From Astragalus membranaceus (lineage: Eukaryota > Streptophyta > Magnoliopsida > Fabales > Fabaceae), in NCBI GenBank assembly GCA_039519185.1, contig CM076850.1:90440270-90504269 (forward strand): a stretch of DNA of 64,000 bases, in the 5' to 3' direction. Position 1 is the first letter of the stretch. Each line of letters begins with the position of its first letter. Below, piece by piece: positions 45,662-57,774 of the stretch. Below the pieces are notes generated by a model. That model worked only from the letters and a program-made list of their open reading frames with translations. It did no database searches and was not told where the DNA came from. A program made the translations under genes and the position numbers.

Positions 45662-47527
45662 ATGTATCCCATCAACAGATTAAAGGACAAGCTGGTGAGT
45701 CAACACCGTTATTGGACTCGTTCTCAGGCTAGAAATATGGAAGCAAATCAGGACAATCTGCATCAGGATAACCCAAATCAGGACAATCCACATCAGGATA
45801 ACCTAGATCAGGGTAATCAGAACCTACGCAATCAAGAGCTTAGGGCAGAAATAGATGGGATGAAAGAACAGATAGCTGAAATCTTAAAGGTTTTACAAGC
45901 TTTGAGGAACAGAAATACAGATGAAGATGTCTCCGCTAGGAACACTGAAAATCAAGTTACCAACCCTCCTCTTCCCAATGGACCCGGGATCCCACATCCC
46001 GTGTACCCTACTGGGGCTAATGGACAAGGTTACCAATGGCCTCCCTACCGACTTCCGCAAGGTTACACACCTCCGGCAGCCGATGCCAATTCAGAAGATG
46101 GTCCCTCAGGAGTCGTGGGCCAAAAACAGTTTGCACCAACAGATCACGATGGTAATCCGGGGGAGCCACATATTAAAATCCCGAGCCCTGTCATCGCGCC
46201 ACAAAGATTCCCACTTGGCTACACTCCACCGCTGATAGTTGATCCTCAAGCTCAGGGGTCCAATCTCAGGAACCCCACTCATTCACATATCCCAAATGTG
46301 AACCCAGCCATAGTTGCGATGATTCATCCTTACTATGGTATGAGTGGGCTCCCTCAAAAATACCCTTTGGAGAACCCTCAAGCCAAGGACAAATTACAAA
46401 TGCTTGAGGAATGGTTGAGAGCAGTTGAAGGATCCAATGTTGGTGCGAGAGATGCTTATGACTTGTCCCTCATCCCTAACGTGGTCATCCCTCCTAAATT
46501 CAAGGTGCCAGACTTCGACAAATACAGAGGGTCAACCTTCCCCGTGAGCCACTTAACCATGTATTGCAGGAAGATGGTTGCGTTTGCTCATGACGACAAA
46601 CTGCTCATTCACTACTTCCAGGACAGTCTAGCTGGGGCAGCCTCGAGCTGGTATATGCAACTAGAGCGTGCCCATATCGGGTGCTGGAAGGACCTAGCTG
46701 ATGCATTTTTGAGGCAATACAAATACAACATCGATATGGCTCCCGATAGGACACAACTGCAGAGCATGACAAAAAGAGATAATGAGTCCTTCAAGGAATA
46801 TGCCCAACGCTGAAGATGGTTGGCGGCGCAGGTAGTACCACCTTTGTTAGAAAAGGAGATGGTATCCATGTTCATGGATACTCTTCAATCGCCTTTCTAC
46901 GACAGGTTGATAGGGAGCGTGACTTCGAGCTTCTCGGATATGATTGTCATAGGGAAAAGATTAGAGAACGGATGGAGAAATGGAAAGATTGCCCATGATT
47001 TCGCTGGAACCAGTAATCAGAAAAAGCCCTTCTCAGGATTCCCTAAAAAGAAGGAAGAAGAAGCCAACGCCATCTCTAGATCCGGAAAGCCTCCCTATAA
47101 CAATCCCAGACAAACCTTCCAAATCCCTACTCAAACACCATTTTCCCCACCTCACCAAGTCAACCCAAACTATAGACCACAAAACTACTCGAAAAGAAAT
47201 CCTATCAATTTTGACCCAATACCCATGTCATACACAGACCTGTTCAACCACCTCATCAGTCACAACCTGATCACTCCCCGACCAATGAGACTCCTTCAAC
47301 CTCCTTTCCCTAGGAGTTATGACCCGAATGCTACCTGTGGATTCCACGCTAGGGCAGTTGTCCATTCAACAGAAAATTGCAAGGCATTAAAATATGTGGT
47401 GCAAGACTTGATTGAATCTAAATGGTTAAGTTTCGAAGAAGATGGTCCGAATGTTGCCACTATCCCTTTACCGGGGCACGGGAAACCCTCTGTTAACGAC
47501 ATTGGAGATTTTGAGGGACATTCTTGA
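45662..47527 (+). pseudogene. gag: Ogre gag with nonsense mutation
   Basis: Starts MYPINRLKDKLVSQHRYWTR at 45662. It is Q/N/P-rich at the N-terminus (repeated DNPHQDN), then has the retrotransposon gag core (PDFDKYRGS, HLTMYCRKMVAFAHDDKLLI, WYMQLERAHIGCWKDLADAF). TGA at 46811 replaces the tryptophan codon seen at the same place in the nested copy, and the same frame continues to 47525. The last part has CGFHARAVVHSTENC, a zinc-knuckle-like C/H array. A frame change to the protease ORF lies at its end. Gag would form the particle shell around the element RNA. Confidence 0.85.
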
Positions 47528-49200
47528 TCAGAAGGTTGGAAGACATCATCACACCTCTAGACCTCATCCATGCTGACTTGTGTTACCTCAAAATTATTAT
47601 GAAGGGATGCGCTGAAAAAGATTCGTGTGTTGACCCTCACTGTGTCGGGGCATGTGAAGCATTCAAGATATTCCTTCAAGACTTACTAGACCGACACATA
47701 ATACAGGTGGATCTTCGAAAGAAGGAGGAGGACGTGTGGACTCTCCAGTCAAATATTGACCAGAGCAAGGATATCCGGAAACCACTGGAAATCCGTTACA
47801 AAAAGGACACGAAGCTGACTCCGGCTATGCCTAAACCGATCACTATTCAAGTGCCAGCTCCTTTCCCCTTTAAGGTAACCAATGCAGTCCCATGGAATTA
47901 CAATGTGAAGGTTCAGACCACTCCTGATGTCGTTAACATCTCAGGGACCAGTGGGATGACTCAAAGTGGGCGTATCTATACCCCCGAAGGACTCAGCGGA
48001 GAGCAAACAAAAGAAGGGGAAGAAAGATCCCGTAAAGGCAAAAGCATAGAACAAGAACCTGTTGATAAGAATGTGGGTAAAAGGACGCTATCTAAACAAG
48101 AAGTCGGTGAATTTTTGAAACTCATGAGACAGACCGAGTATAAGATAGTTGATCAGCTGAACCAGACCCCTGCCAAGATATCTCTGCTGTCATTATTGCT
48201 CAGTCCCGAAGCCCATCGTGCAACATTGATGAAAGTATTGAATGAGGCCCATGTCACTCATGACATCTCAGTTGGCCAGTTTGATGGGATCGTTGGAAAC
48301 CTTGTTGCAAGTAATTACCTCACCTTTACTGATGATGAGATTCCAACTGAAGGGAGGGGACACAACAAAGCCTTACACATATCTGTGAAATGTGGAGATT
48401 ACTCACTTGCTCGGGTGCTTATTGACAACGGATCGTCCTTGAATGTGTTACCCAGATCAACCATGGAAAAATTAGATGTGGATTGTTCATACATGAGACC
48501 TAGCTCTATATTGGTCAGGGCCTTTGACGGATCGAAAAGGGAGGTCATCAGGGAAATGGAATTACCTGTGCAGGTAGGTCTGGAACTCTTCGTAGTAACC
48601 TTCCAGATAATGGATATCGCCCCATCCTACAGATGTCTCTTGGGAAGGCCATGGATCCATTCTGCAGGGGCAGTTCCCTCTTCTTTACATCAGAATCTCA
48701 AGTTTATAGTGAACAACAAACTGGTGGTTATTTTCGGTGAAGAAGAAACGCTGGTAAATAGGTCATCTCCCACTCGTTACATCGAGGCTGCTGAGGAGTC
48801 TTTGGAGACTGCCTTCCAAGCGTTAGAGATTGCCAATGCGTCCACTATGCTAAAGCCTAAGCTGTCCAAGACTACCATGACGGTTGCTAAGTTCATGGTA
48901 GGCAAAGGTTACCAAGCCGGAAGGGGCTTGGGAAAGACTGAGCAGGGGATCCTGAAGCCAATACAGCTGCAAGAGAACAAAGATAGACGCGGGATAGGGT
49001 ATTGGCCTGATCGCAATGACAAGAAAAGAATTGTGGAAGAAAAGAAAGAGCGGAGGTTAGCCAAACTCGAGGGCAGAGTGCCAAATATGAAGAAGATTAT
49101 CATCTGCGACATCAAGCAAAGTTTTCAGAGTGCGGGAATGCTGAACCCCAATCAGATTGCTGCAATTGAAGATGATCTAAATGATGAAGAACGTCATTAG
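47524..49200 (+). CDS. pro: Ogre aspartic protease plus G-patch region
   Basis: An open frame of 558 codons in a frame different from gag, without an obvious own start, so it is part of gag-pol. A linker region (47530-48340) is followed by the retropepsin core with catalytic DNGSSLNVLPRSTMEKLDVD (about residues 300-320) and a second strand near CLLGRPWIHSAGAVPSSLHQ. A G-patch follows (GKGYQAGRGLGKTEQG, residues 460-475, with RRGIGYW), a feature of Ogre pol. It ends at TAG 49198, at or just before the intron. The protease would cleave gag-pol; this copy is part of a dead element, but this ORF is intact. Confidence 0.8.
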   Translation: MIRRLEDIITPLDLIHADLCYLKIIMKGCAEKDSCVDPHCVGACEAFKIFLQDLLDRHIIQVDLRKKEEDVWTLQSNIDQSKDIRKPLEIRYKKDTKLTPAMPKPITIQVPAPFPFKVTNAVPWNYNVKVQTTPDVVNISGTSGMTQSGRIYTPEGLSGEQTKEGEERSRKGKSIEQEPVDKNVGKRTLSKQEVGEFLKLMRQTEYKIVDQLNQTPAKISLLSLLLSPEAHRATLMKVLNEAHVTHDISVGQFDGIVGNLVASNYLTFTDDEIPTEGRGHNKALHISVKCGDYSLARVLIDNGSSLNVLPRSTMEKLDVDCSYMRPSSILVRAFDGSKREVIREMELPVQVGLELFVVTFQIMDIAPSYRCLLGRPWIHSAGAVPSSLHQNLKFIVNNKLVVIFGEEETLVNRSSPTRYIEAAEESLETAFQALEIANASTMLKPKLSKTTMTVAKFMVGKGYQAGRGLGKTEQGILKPIQLQENKDRRGIGYWPDRNDKKRIVEEKKERRLAKLEGRVPNMKKIIICDIKQSFQSAGMLNPNQIAAIEDDLNDEERH

Positions 49201-49480
49201 TCTTGTACGCCCTTCTCCTGCAAATGAAAGGCTCAAGAATTGGGAGATCGTCGATTTTCCTGTAGTTTTTAGTTCAAAGTAATGTTTCTGTAATGCAATC
49301 CTATGGCTCTGCCCAAGGCCTTAGGACATTTCATTCGGGCACGCATGTTTCCTTTCAGTATCAGTATCAATAAAATGTTATTTTGAATTCTCCAGTGAAT
49401 TTCAGTTTTCCTTTTTCTTTTGCATTCGTTTTTTATTTTCTTTTACTCATTTTTCATTCCGTCAATTTACACTAATGCAG
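49201..49480 (+). other. Ogre intron between protease and RT
   Basis: Non-coding, with stops in all frames, T-rich towards its end and closing with cactaatgcag/atctg, a good acceptor; coding resumes at 49481. The nested element keeps a closely similar copy at 57130-57394 (cctatggctctgcccaaggc is identical). The donor is likely near gtacgcc at 49204 but is not proved. Ogre elements are known for splicing at this place. Confidence 0.6.
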
Positions 49481-51280
49481 ATCTGAAAAAAACATCTTTG
49501 AAAATAACAACGCCAATAATTCATACTGTAACTTTGATCACCCCATTAATCAAACTGAGGAAGATGTTGAAGATAACTGGGAAACTCCTCCAGAGTTAAT
49601 GAGAATGATGGAACAAGAGGAAAAAGTGATTCAACCCCACGAGGAATCTACTGAGACAATAAACTTGGGCACAGAGGAAGATAAGAAAGAGGTTAAAATT
49701 GGCACCACAATGAAAGACAGTGAGCGAGAGAAATTGGTTAGGCTTTTGTTTAACTATGTTGACATCTTTGCATGGACATACCAAGACATGCCTGGACTGG
49801 ACCCCAACGTAGTCGAGCATAAGTTACTAGTAAAGCCCGAATGCCCGCCGGTGAAGCAGAAGCTAAGAAGGATGAAGCCAGATATGTCACTGAAAATTAG
49901 AGATGAGGTCAAGAAGCAATTCGATGCTGGATTCCTAGCAGTAGCAAAATACCCTCAATGGGTAACCAATATTGTTCCGGTTCCAAAGAAAGATGGGAAG
50001 GTTCGGATGTGTGTCGACTATCGGGATCTGAATAGAGCCAGCCCTAAAGATGACTTTCCCTTGCCTCACATTGATGTCCTGGTAGATAGCACAGCGTAAC
50101 ACTCTCTTTTCTCCTTCATGGATGGATATTCCGGATATAACCAAATCAAGATGGCCCCTGAAGACATGGAGAAAACCACCTTCATCACTCTCTGGGGGAC
50201 CTTATGCTACAAAGTAATGCCATTTAGCCTAAATAATGCTGGTGCAACGTACCAAAGGGCGGTGGTAACTTTATTCCATGATATGATGCATATGGAAATA
50301 GAAGTCTACGTGGATGACATGATCGCAAAATCCAAGACCGAAGAAGAACATGTTGTCAATCTGCGAAAACTCTTTGAACGTCTAAGGAAGTTCAAACTCA
50401 GACTAAACCCTGCCAAATGTACTTTCGGTGTAAGATCAGGAAAGCTGTTGAGGTTCATAGTCAGTCAGAGGGGAATAGAAGTGGATCCAGTCAAAGTACG
50501 AGCAATATTAGAAATGCCAGCGCCTAAAATTGAAAAAGAAGTTTGTGGGTTCCTGGGAAGGTTGAACTACATCTCCAGATTCATATCCCAATTAACATCG
50601 ACCTGTGAGCCTATCTTCAAATTGCCGTGCAAGAACCAAGAAACAAAGTGGAATGATAATTGCCAAGAAGCCTTTGAAAAGATCAAGAGGTACCTCCAAA
50701 ATCCACCGATCATGATGCCACCTGTACAGGGCAGACCTCTCATTTTGTACTTCACAGTGCTAGACAAATCAATGGGTTGTGTACTGGGGCAACATGATGA
50801 GTCCGGAAGGAAAGAACATGCCATCTACTACCTAAGGAAGAAGTTCACCGAGTGCGAGACAAGATACTCATTGTTGGAAAGAACGTATTGTGCTTTGGCC
50901 TGGGCTGCACATCGTCTGAGGCAGTATATGTTGAGCCACACGACTTGGTTGGTATCTACAATGGATCCAATCAAGTACATTTTTGAAAAACCTGCACTCA
51001 CGGGGAGAATCGCTCGCTGGCAAATGCTACTATCTGAATACGACCTCTTGTATGTCACTCAGAAAGCAATCAAAGGTAGTGCCTTGGCTGAATACTTGGC
51101 ACACCAGCCCATTGAGGATTACCAATCAATGCACTGTGATTTCCCAGATGAAGATACAATGGCTTTTTTCTATGAAGGGAATTCTCCGGACAATGAAAGG
51201 TGGAGAATGTCATTCGATGGCGCTTCCAATTTATACGGGCATGGGGTCGGAGCTGTATTGATTTCTCCCGATAACCACTT
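49481..51280 (+). pseudogene. pol: Ogre reverse transcriptase and start of RNase H
   Basis: After the acceptor comes a linker (EEDVEDNWETPPELM), then RT motifs in order: KPECPPVKQKLRRMKPDM, VPKKDGKVRMCVDYRDLNRA, a nonsense TAA at 50097, FSFMDGYSGYNQI, MPFSLNNAGATYQR, the catalytic YVDDM (about 50309), GFLGRLNYISRFISQL, and the connection/RNase H region (TRYSLLERTYCALAWAAHRL). A second RNase H begins with MSFDGASNLYGHGVGAV. The coding sequence is cut at 51280 by the nested element. RT would copy the element RNA into DNA; the stop makes it inactive. Confidence 0.88.
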
Positions 51281-54200
51281 TGTAATACCCTAATTTTGTC
51301 CTATCCAAAAATAAGAAATTTTATTTTTAATAAAAATATTTATTTTCTTTTTTATGTCATGTTTTATTTTATTTTAGTTTGCTACAGGTTTTAATCTTTG
51401 AAAAATAATAATTAGAAGTATTAAAACAAAATAGGCAAAGGAGCATAGGGGGGGTCTGTAAAAAAAAATATATATATAGAGGTGCAATCAGGATTGGGCC
51501 ATTTAAAGCCCATTCCTCCACCAAACCCTAACCCAATTCGCCTAACCCAACCCAACTCCTTCCTAACCCATCCACCCAACCCATATCCAACCCACTCTTT
51601 CCTAACCCTAATTCCCTTCCACCAAACCCTAAAAAATTCGGCTACCCCACTCCCCAAACCCTAAAAATTCGGCCACACCCCACCTCTCTCCCTTGAAACT
51701 CGATCCACTCTCCCTCTTTTCCTCCTTGGAACTTGCAACTTCACTCTTCCCACACACTTCCCACTTCCCCACATCTCCTTTCCCCATACACGCCTCCCAC
51801 TTCCCCATACACGCCTCCCACTTCCCTTCACCAAACCCTAACTCACATCACTTCCTTCACATCACTTTCCCTTCCCACTCTTTTCCCTCACACTCACTCT
51901 TTCCCTTTCTCTTTCCTCTCTCACACACTCACGGCACTCTCTCACTCTCCTACCACTCATACACTCATTTTTTTTTCTCACATTCACTCATCCTTCTTCT
52001 CCAATCCCTCTCCTACACACCCACACTCACACACTCATTTCCCTCACATGGCTCTCCTCCTTTCACGCCCCCATTCCTCTTCTCACACACACTCACGGAT
52101 TTTTTTTTTCTCTCTCACACACAAACCATCATTTCCCTTCACCAACTACCTCCAAACCTTCACCCCTCCATCATATCAAATCTTTCTCAAGTCAGAAAAA
52201 GGGAAGAACTACCGTGCAAGGTATGGAGGCCACGAGTTTGAAGACAAAGAAGGCATCAACCTTAGTATAAATGGAGGCCACAAGTTTGAAGCAAGGGGGC
52301 GGATTTTTTTTGGGAGAAGAAGGGAAGAAGAAAATTCTCAAAAAAAAGTGTAGATTGTTTATTTTTTCCCTTCTTTTCTTTTACTTCTCCTTCCAATATT
52401 CTTTTTTTTTTAGTTTAAAAATCTTGTTGTATTAAGGAGATCCGGGAAGAGGTTCTTCCCAACATTGCCAAGTTTTTTCCTTAAGGTACCATAATGTAAT
52501 TTTCGGATTTAATACATTATTATTGTTTTTTTTGCTTTTTATTTCATTGTTGCTGTTTTTTTTCTTTTTTTCATGTAAATATTGTTGCTTTTCTCATTAT
52601 TTATGTTATTGCTGTTTTTGTTTATTTAATGTAGTTGCTTTTTTTTGTATATATATTTGTTGCTGTTTTTATTTGTTGCTGTTTTTTTTACTAAATTGTT
52701 GCTTTTTTATTGTTGCTGTTTTATTTATTTGTTACTGTTTTTTTAATTGTTGCTGTATTTTTTGTTATTTTTGCTGTATTTCGGATTAAAATAAAATAAT
52801 AAAAAAAATATTTTTTAAAAAATAAATGTTGCTGTTTTTATATTAAAAAGTGTTGCTTTTTTTTTATTTAAATGTTGTTATGTTTTATTAAGTGTTGCTG
52901 TTTTTTTATTAAATTGTTGCTGTATTTTTTGTTATTTTTGCTGTATTTCGGATTAAAATAAAATAATAAAAAAAATATTTTTTAAAAAAATAAATGTTGC
53001 TGTTTTTCTATTAAAAAAGTGTTGCTGTTTTTTATTTAAGTGTTGTTTTATGTTGCTGTTTTTTTTATTATTAAATGTTGCTGTTTTTTTTTTCATATTA
53101 AAAAGTTGCTGTTTTTTTTATTATTTAAATTTGTTGCTTTTTTATTTAAATATTAATGTAATTTTCGGATTAAAATAAAATCCTTTTCAAAATATTAAAA
53201 AAAAAAAATTTTATATAAAATAATTGGTTACTAATATCACTATCCTTTTTTTAAAAAAAAGAAAAAAAAAGGGGTAATAATAATAATCATTTTCCCCAAA
53301 AAAGGATGAAGAGTAATTTAGTCAAATAGCAAAAAGTAAAAATAAATTGATCAACCGTTTTTAGCGTCAAAACGCTATTTGCACCCCCGGCAACCATTTT
53401 TCTTTTTAGCGTCAAAACGCTATTTGCACCCCCGCGTTCTCGTAAAACAGCACCCCCTTTTGGTTGCAAGCCCATGTTTTTAAAACACAACCTAGTCCAC
53501 AAAAGCGATCCGGTCTCACTGTTCGCACCCCCCATTTTTAACACAGCACCCCTGTCATTCGCACCCTTTTTTTTACCATCACCCATTCCGCTTTTATTTA
53601 TACCGCGTGGTTTCCAAACCATTTTCTTTTTTTTCTTTATTTCAAACGACCATACTTACACAAAAAATAGGTTGTTACTAATGGTCACTCTGAACCTAGC
53701 TTATTTGACCGTTAGGACTAACCTTCTTTTTTTTTTCACAGCGAATTAGTAGCAGTAATCACTCTGAGGTTACTCGTTTGATTATCGCAAACACCCGCCT
53801 AAACTCCAATTTTCAGTTAATAAAATACAAACGTAAATCTCAACTCCTTTTTCAAATCACGCTTCCCAGTAAGCATTTTTTTTTCAAACAAAGCGCTCGA
53901 TCGCAAACCGGGTATTTATAGCGTTCACTCTGGGCCCGGCTCGTTTGAACGCTGTAAACACCTTCTTTTTCGAATAAGCCATTAATGATGACCACTCTGG
54001 ATTTATCTGTTTGGTCACCATGAACGGCCTCTAGTTTTCGCAAACTTTTCAAAAAATAAAAAATACCAACACACAAATATTTTCTACCCAAGAACTACGT
54101 AGCTTTGATTTCTCCATCGCACCCGGATATACGTAGGAGCAGGGGCCCACTCCTGTCGAGCGCAAAAAACTAAAATTTTTATTAAGTCTTCATTTCCGAT

Positions 54201-54450
54201 TTTTTTTTTTGCAAATAATAAAAAAGGGTAAATTAAAATGTTTTCTTTAAACTAATTTTTCTACACATTAAATTAAAAGGTAACCTTTTTTAGGATGTTG
54301 CGGGGTGCTAGTACCTTCCCCGCACTTAATCGACCCCCGAACCCAACAACAAAGGTTTTTTCAATGTTTTCCTAAAAATAAATATTGATGGCGACTCCAT
54401 TGTTCAAAAACAACGAAGAATCCCTCCTCCGGATTTTTTCGGTCGCTACA
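51281..54450 (+). repeat. 5' LTR of nested Ogre derivative
   Basis: TGTAATACCC...GCTACA, 3,170 bp. It contains an aaaccctaa-rich and C-rich stretch (51480-52150), a region of many gttgctgttttt words (52530-53150) and several gcacccccc stretches. Open frames here (51693-52353) duplicate exactly in the other LTR and are not genes. A 24-bp unit (ccccatacacgcctcccact) is present twice here and once in the 3' LTR. Confidence 0.95.
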
Positions 54451-54452
54451 GC

Positions 54453-54470
54453 TGGCGACTCCACTGGGGA
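54453..54470 (+). promoter_or_regulatory. Primer binding site of nested element
   Basis: TGGCGACTCCACTGGGGA, identical to the outer element's site, two bases after the LTR. Confidence 0.75.
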
Positions 54471-55340
54471 TTATTTAAGAGGGTCAAGCCTAATTTAGTT
54501 AAATGTGTAGATATTTGTTAGTTTAGTACTTTATTTACCCTTAGCCCTACTATTCGCATGTCTTTTTTATTTATCTATTTATTTGCTTTATTGAACCTTA
54601 GGGTAGAAAACCTTTGCACTATTATCTGTATTTCTTTTGCAGCATGGGTAGTTTAGGTTGTTTATATCACACACATCAATTACACTTGTTTATTGCACAC
54701 ACTCTTGAGCGGGGCCATATACCCGGGTCCAAAAAAACCTAGGACGAATGGAGGCGATTAGTGTCAGTCATTCTGGATTTTATCTGTCTGACTCTCATGA
54801 AAGCCTCAGCCAGAGTACGCTCTTTCGTGGTATCCCACACCAGGTAGCTCGCTATCGTTGTGGGTCATATCACGAAGGAGATTTCAGCTCTGGAGACCCT
54901 TGTGAGGAAGTGATTAGAGCCACTTGAGAGATTGATGATCACACAAGTAGCCCTAGACCGTGACCTATATATAAGACCTAACCTGTTTAGGACACAAGGG
55001 CAATTCACCTACCCGCTGCATCATCGCAGATATTGTTTTTTTAAAAAAAAAATCATCAAGCCATAAAAAAAATCATCTATCTCCTTTTCCTTTTTACGTG
55101 TATATGATGAGACACATAGTTAATGCTTTCTCAAAGTTGAATCACCAAAAAAAAACTTCTTTTTTTAACACGTGCAACATCATTCTTCTTTCATCCATCA
55201 TACAAAATCATTATTTCAAAAAAAATGATAAAAGTCCTTACATGCATTCATTTCATTAAGCATACACATACATGTTCCCATTCATTCAATTGTCCATGCA
55301 TCACTCATATTTTCATCCATTCATATACTCATATCATGTA
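54471..55340 (+). other. Untranslated leader of nested element
   Basis: Closely follows the outer element's leader (ccacactctt...; gtatcccacacc; cacctacccgctgcatcat), then jumps from the position where ORF1 would start to the region just ahead of gag, so ORF1 has been deleted cleanly. Confidence 0.7.
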
Positions 55341-57072
55341 CCCTATCAACAGAGCGAAAAAAAAAAAAGAAAGCAAGCTGGTGCGTCAACATCGATATTG
55401 GACTCGTTCTCAGGCTAGAAACATGGAAGAAAATCAGGACAATCCGCCGCAAGATAACCCAGATCAAGGCAATCCACATCAGAACTTAGGCAATCAAGAG
55501 CTTAGGGCAGAAATAGATGGGATGAAAGAACAGATGGTTGAAATCTTAAAGGTTTTACAAGCTTTGAGGGGCAAAGACACAAGTGAAGATGTCTCCGCTG
55601 GGAACACGGAAAATCAAGTTACCAACCCTCCTCCTCCCAATGGAGTCGGGATCCCGCATACAATGCCCCCTACTGGGCCAAATGGCCAAGGTTACATATG
55701 GCCTCCTTACGGACTTCCACAAGGTTACACACCTCCGACAGTCGATGCTAATCCAGAAGACGGTCCCTCAGGAGTCGTGGGCCAACAACAGCTTACACCG
55801 ACGGGTCACGATGGTAATTCGGGGGCACCACAAGTTCAAAACTCGAACCCCGTCATCGCACCACAAAGACTCCCACTTGGCTGCCCCCCACCGCCGATAG
55901 TTGACGCTCAAGCTCAGGGTTCCGACCTCAGGAATCCCACTCATTCACATACCCCAAATGTGAACCCAGCCATAGTTCCGATAATTCATCCTTACTATGG
56001 TATGAGTGGGATCCCTCACAATTACTCTATGGAGAACCCTCAAGCCAAAGACAAACTACAAATGCTTGAGGAAATGTTGAGAGCAGTTGAAGGATCCGAT
56101 ATTGGGGCAACCGGCGCTTATGACTTGTGTCTCGTCCCTAATGTAGTCATTCCTCCCAAATTCAGGGTGCCAGATTTTGATAAATACATAGGTGTAACCT
56201 GTCCTGCTAGCCATCTGACCATGTATTGTAGAAAAATGGATGCCTTTGCACATGATGATAAACTGCTCATTCACTACTTCCAGGACAGTCTAGCTGGGGC
56301 AGTCTCAAGATGGTACATGCAGTTGGAACGCAACCACATTCGATGTTGGAAAGATCTGGCCGATGCTTTCCTCAAGCAATATAAATACAACATCGACATA
56401 GCTCCTGATAGAGCACAGTTGCAGAATATGGTGAAAAGAAACCATGAATCATTCAGGGAGTACGCCCAACGTTGGAGAGGACTAGCAGCGCAGGTGGCAC
56501 CACCTTTACTGGAAAAGGAGATGGTATCCATGTTCAGGGACACTTTGCAGTCACCCTTCTATGACAGGTTGATTGGGAGTGTATCCTCTAACTTCTCAGA
56601 CATGGTCACCATAGGGGAAAGGTTAGAAAGCGGAATGAGAAACGGGAAAATTACTCACGGTTCAACCGAAAACGATGAAGGAGAAACCAATTCCATAACA
56701 GGACCAGGGAAAGCCTCTTACGCTTCCAAAAACCGTCCCCAAGCCCTGCGCTTCTCTACCCAAACCAGTAGAATCTATGGGCCACCAAACTATCCAGAAA
56801 GGAAACATGTACCGTTTGATCCAATTCCCGTATCCTACTCAGACATGTTCAAACACCTCACCAGTCACAACTTAATCTCCCCCCGCCCGATGAGACCTAT
56901 TGAACCTCCTTTCCCGAGGGGCTACGACCCAAATGCCACATGCGATTTTCACGCAGGCGCAATTGGGCATTCAGTGGAAAACTGCAAGGCGCTGAGACAT
57001 GTGATTCAGGATCTGATCGAATCCAAATGGTTGAACTTCAATGAAGGCAATAACCCCTTTCTAGGGGCATGA
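55336..57072 (+). CDS. gag: Gag of nested Ogre derivative, open
   Basis: The likely start is MYPINRAKKKK at about 55336, matching the outer gag start; the open frame extends upstream to 55225. It has a Q/N/P-rich N-terminus (DNPPQDNPDQGN), the gag core (PDFDKYIGVTCPASHLTMYC, WYMQLERNHIRCWKDLADAF, EYAQRWRGLAAQVAPPLLEK) and a zinc-knuckle-like CDFHAGAIGHSVENC near the end. Unlike the outer copy it has no internal stop (TGG is kept where the outer copy has TGA). It ends NNPFLGA at TGA 57070; a neighbouring frame continues the ancestral sequence briefly, so a small indel created this end. It is the only intact long ORF of the element. Confidence 0.88.
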   Translation: MYPINRAKKKKESKLVRQHRYWTRSQARNMEENQDNPPQDNPDQGNPHQNLGNQELRAEIDGMKEQMVEILKVLQALRGKDTSEDVSAGNTENQVTNPPPPNGVGIPHTMPPTGPNGQGYIWPPYGLPQGYTPPTVDANPEDGPSGVVGQQQLTPTGHDGNSGAPQVQNSNPVIAPQRLPLGCPPPPIVDAQAQGSDLRNPTHSHTPNVNPAIVPIIHPYYGMSGIPHNYSMENPQAKDKLQMLEEMLRAVEGSDIGATGAYDLCLVPNVVIPPKFRVPDFDKYIGVTCPASHLTMYCRKMDAFAHDDKLLIHYFQDSLAGAVSRWYMQLERNHIRCWKDLADAFLKQYKYNIDIAPDRAQLQNMVKRNHESFREYAQRWRGLAAQVAPPLLEKEMVSMFRDTLQSPFYDRLIGSVSSNFSDMVTIGERLESGMRNGKITHGSTENDEGETNSITGPGKASYASKNRPQALRFSTQTSRIYGPPNYPERKHVPFDPIPVSYSDMFKHLTSHNLISPRPMRPIEPPFPRGYDPNATCDFHAGAIGHSVENCKALRHVIQDLIESKWLNFNEGNNPFLGA

Positions 57073-57774
57073 AGAGTCATTTGTCAATGCTATTGAAGGC
57101 GTTCAAAATGCTAGAGAGGACATCATCATCCTCGTGCGCCGTTATCCTGCATCTGAAGCACTTATGAATTGGGGGACCGTCGATTTTCTTGTGATTTTCA
57201 GTTCAAAGTAATTTTCTTGTAATGCAATCCTATGGCTCTGCCCAAGGCCTTAGGACATTTCAATAAGGGCACACATGTTTCTTTTCAGTATCAATATTAA
57301 TAAAATAGCATTTTGAATTCTCCCATAAACTTCTTCGCTCATTCGCTCGATTCGCTTCTTCGTCCATCCTTTTTCAATTTCTACTAATGCAGATCTAAAT
57401 AAGTTGTCCTTGAAAATAACAACATCGTTGACTCATAACTTCGATCAGCCCAAACTAAGGAAGATGTAGAAGATAACTGAGAAAACTCCTCCAGAGGTAA
57501 TGAGAATAATGAAGCAGGAGGATGAAGTGGTCCAGCTTCTCGTGGAATCAAGTGAGATGATTAACTTGGGAACGAGAGAAAGCAAAAAATGTTAGAATGA
57601 ACATCATACCAAAAGGGAAGTGAATCAAGAAAATTCACTCGCATTACTTTGTCTGACACAAGATACCCACCGGTGTAAGAAAATCAGTGATTGTCAATAA
57701 ATTTGGTCTGTCGTTACAACCTTCCAAGTAAGATCGTCGCGAACAGTGGGGAAAGGTTTGTGTGGAGACCCCAA
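57073..57774 (+). other. Joined deletion remnants: intron and RT linker
   Basis: 57130-57394 matches the outer intron including the acceptor ctaatgcag. 57395-57590 matches the linker ahead of RT (actcctccagaggtaatgag) but is frame-broken. After that RT is missing. No domain survives. Confidence 0.65.

Noticed and set aside
51693..52353. Proline/serine/histidine-rich frames of about 180-206 codons
   Set aside because: They lie wholly in the LTR and recur in the second LTR with indels that shift the frame; no domain.
52523..52789. Phenylalanine/cysteine-rich 88-codon frame, duplicated at 61180
   Set aside because: Product of T-rich gttgctgttttt words in the LTR.
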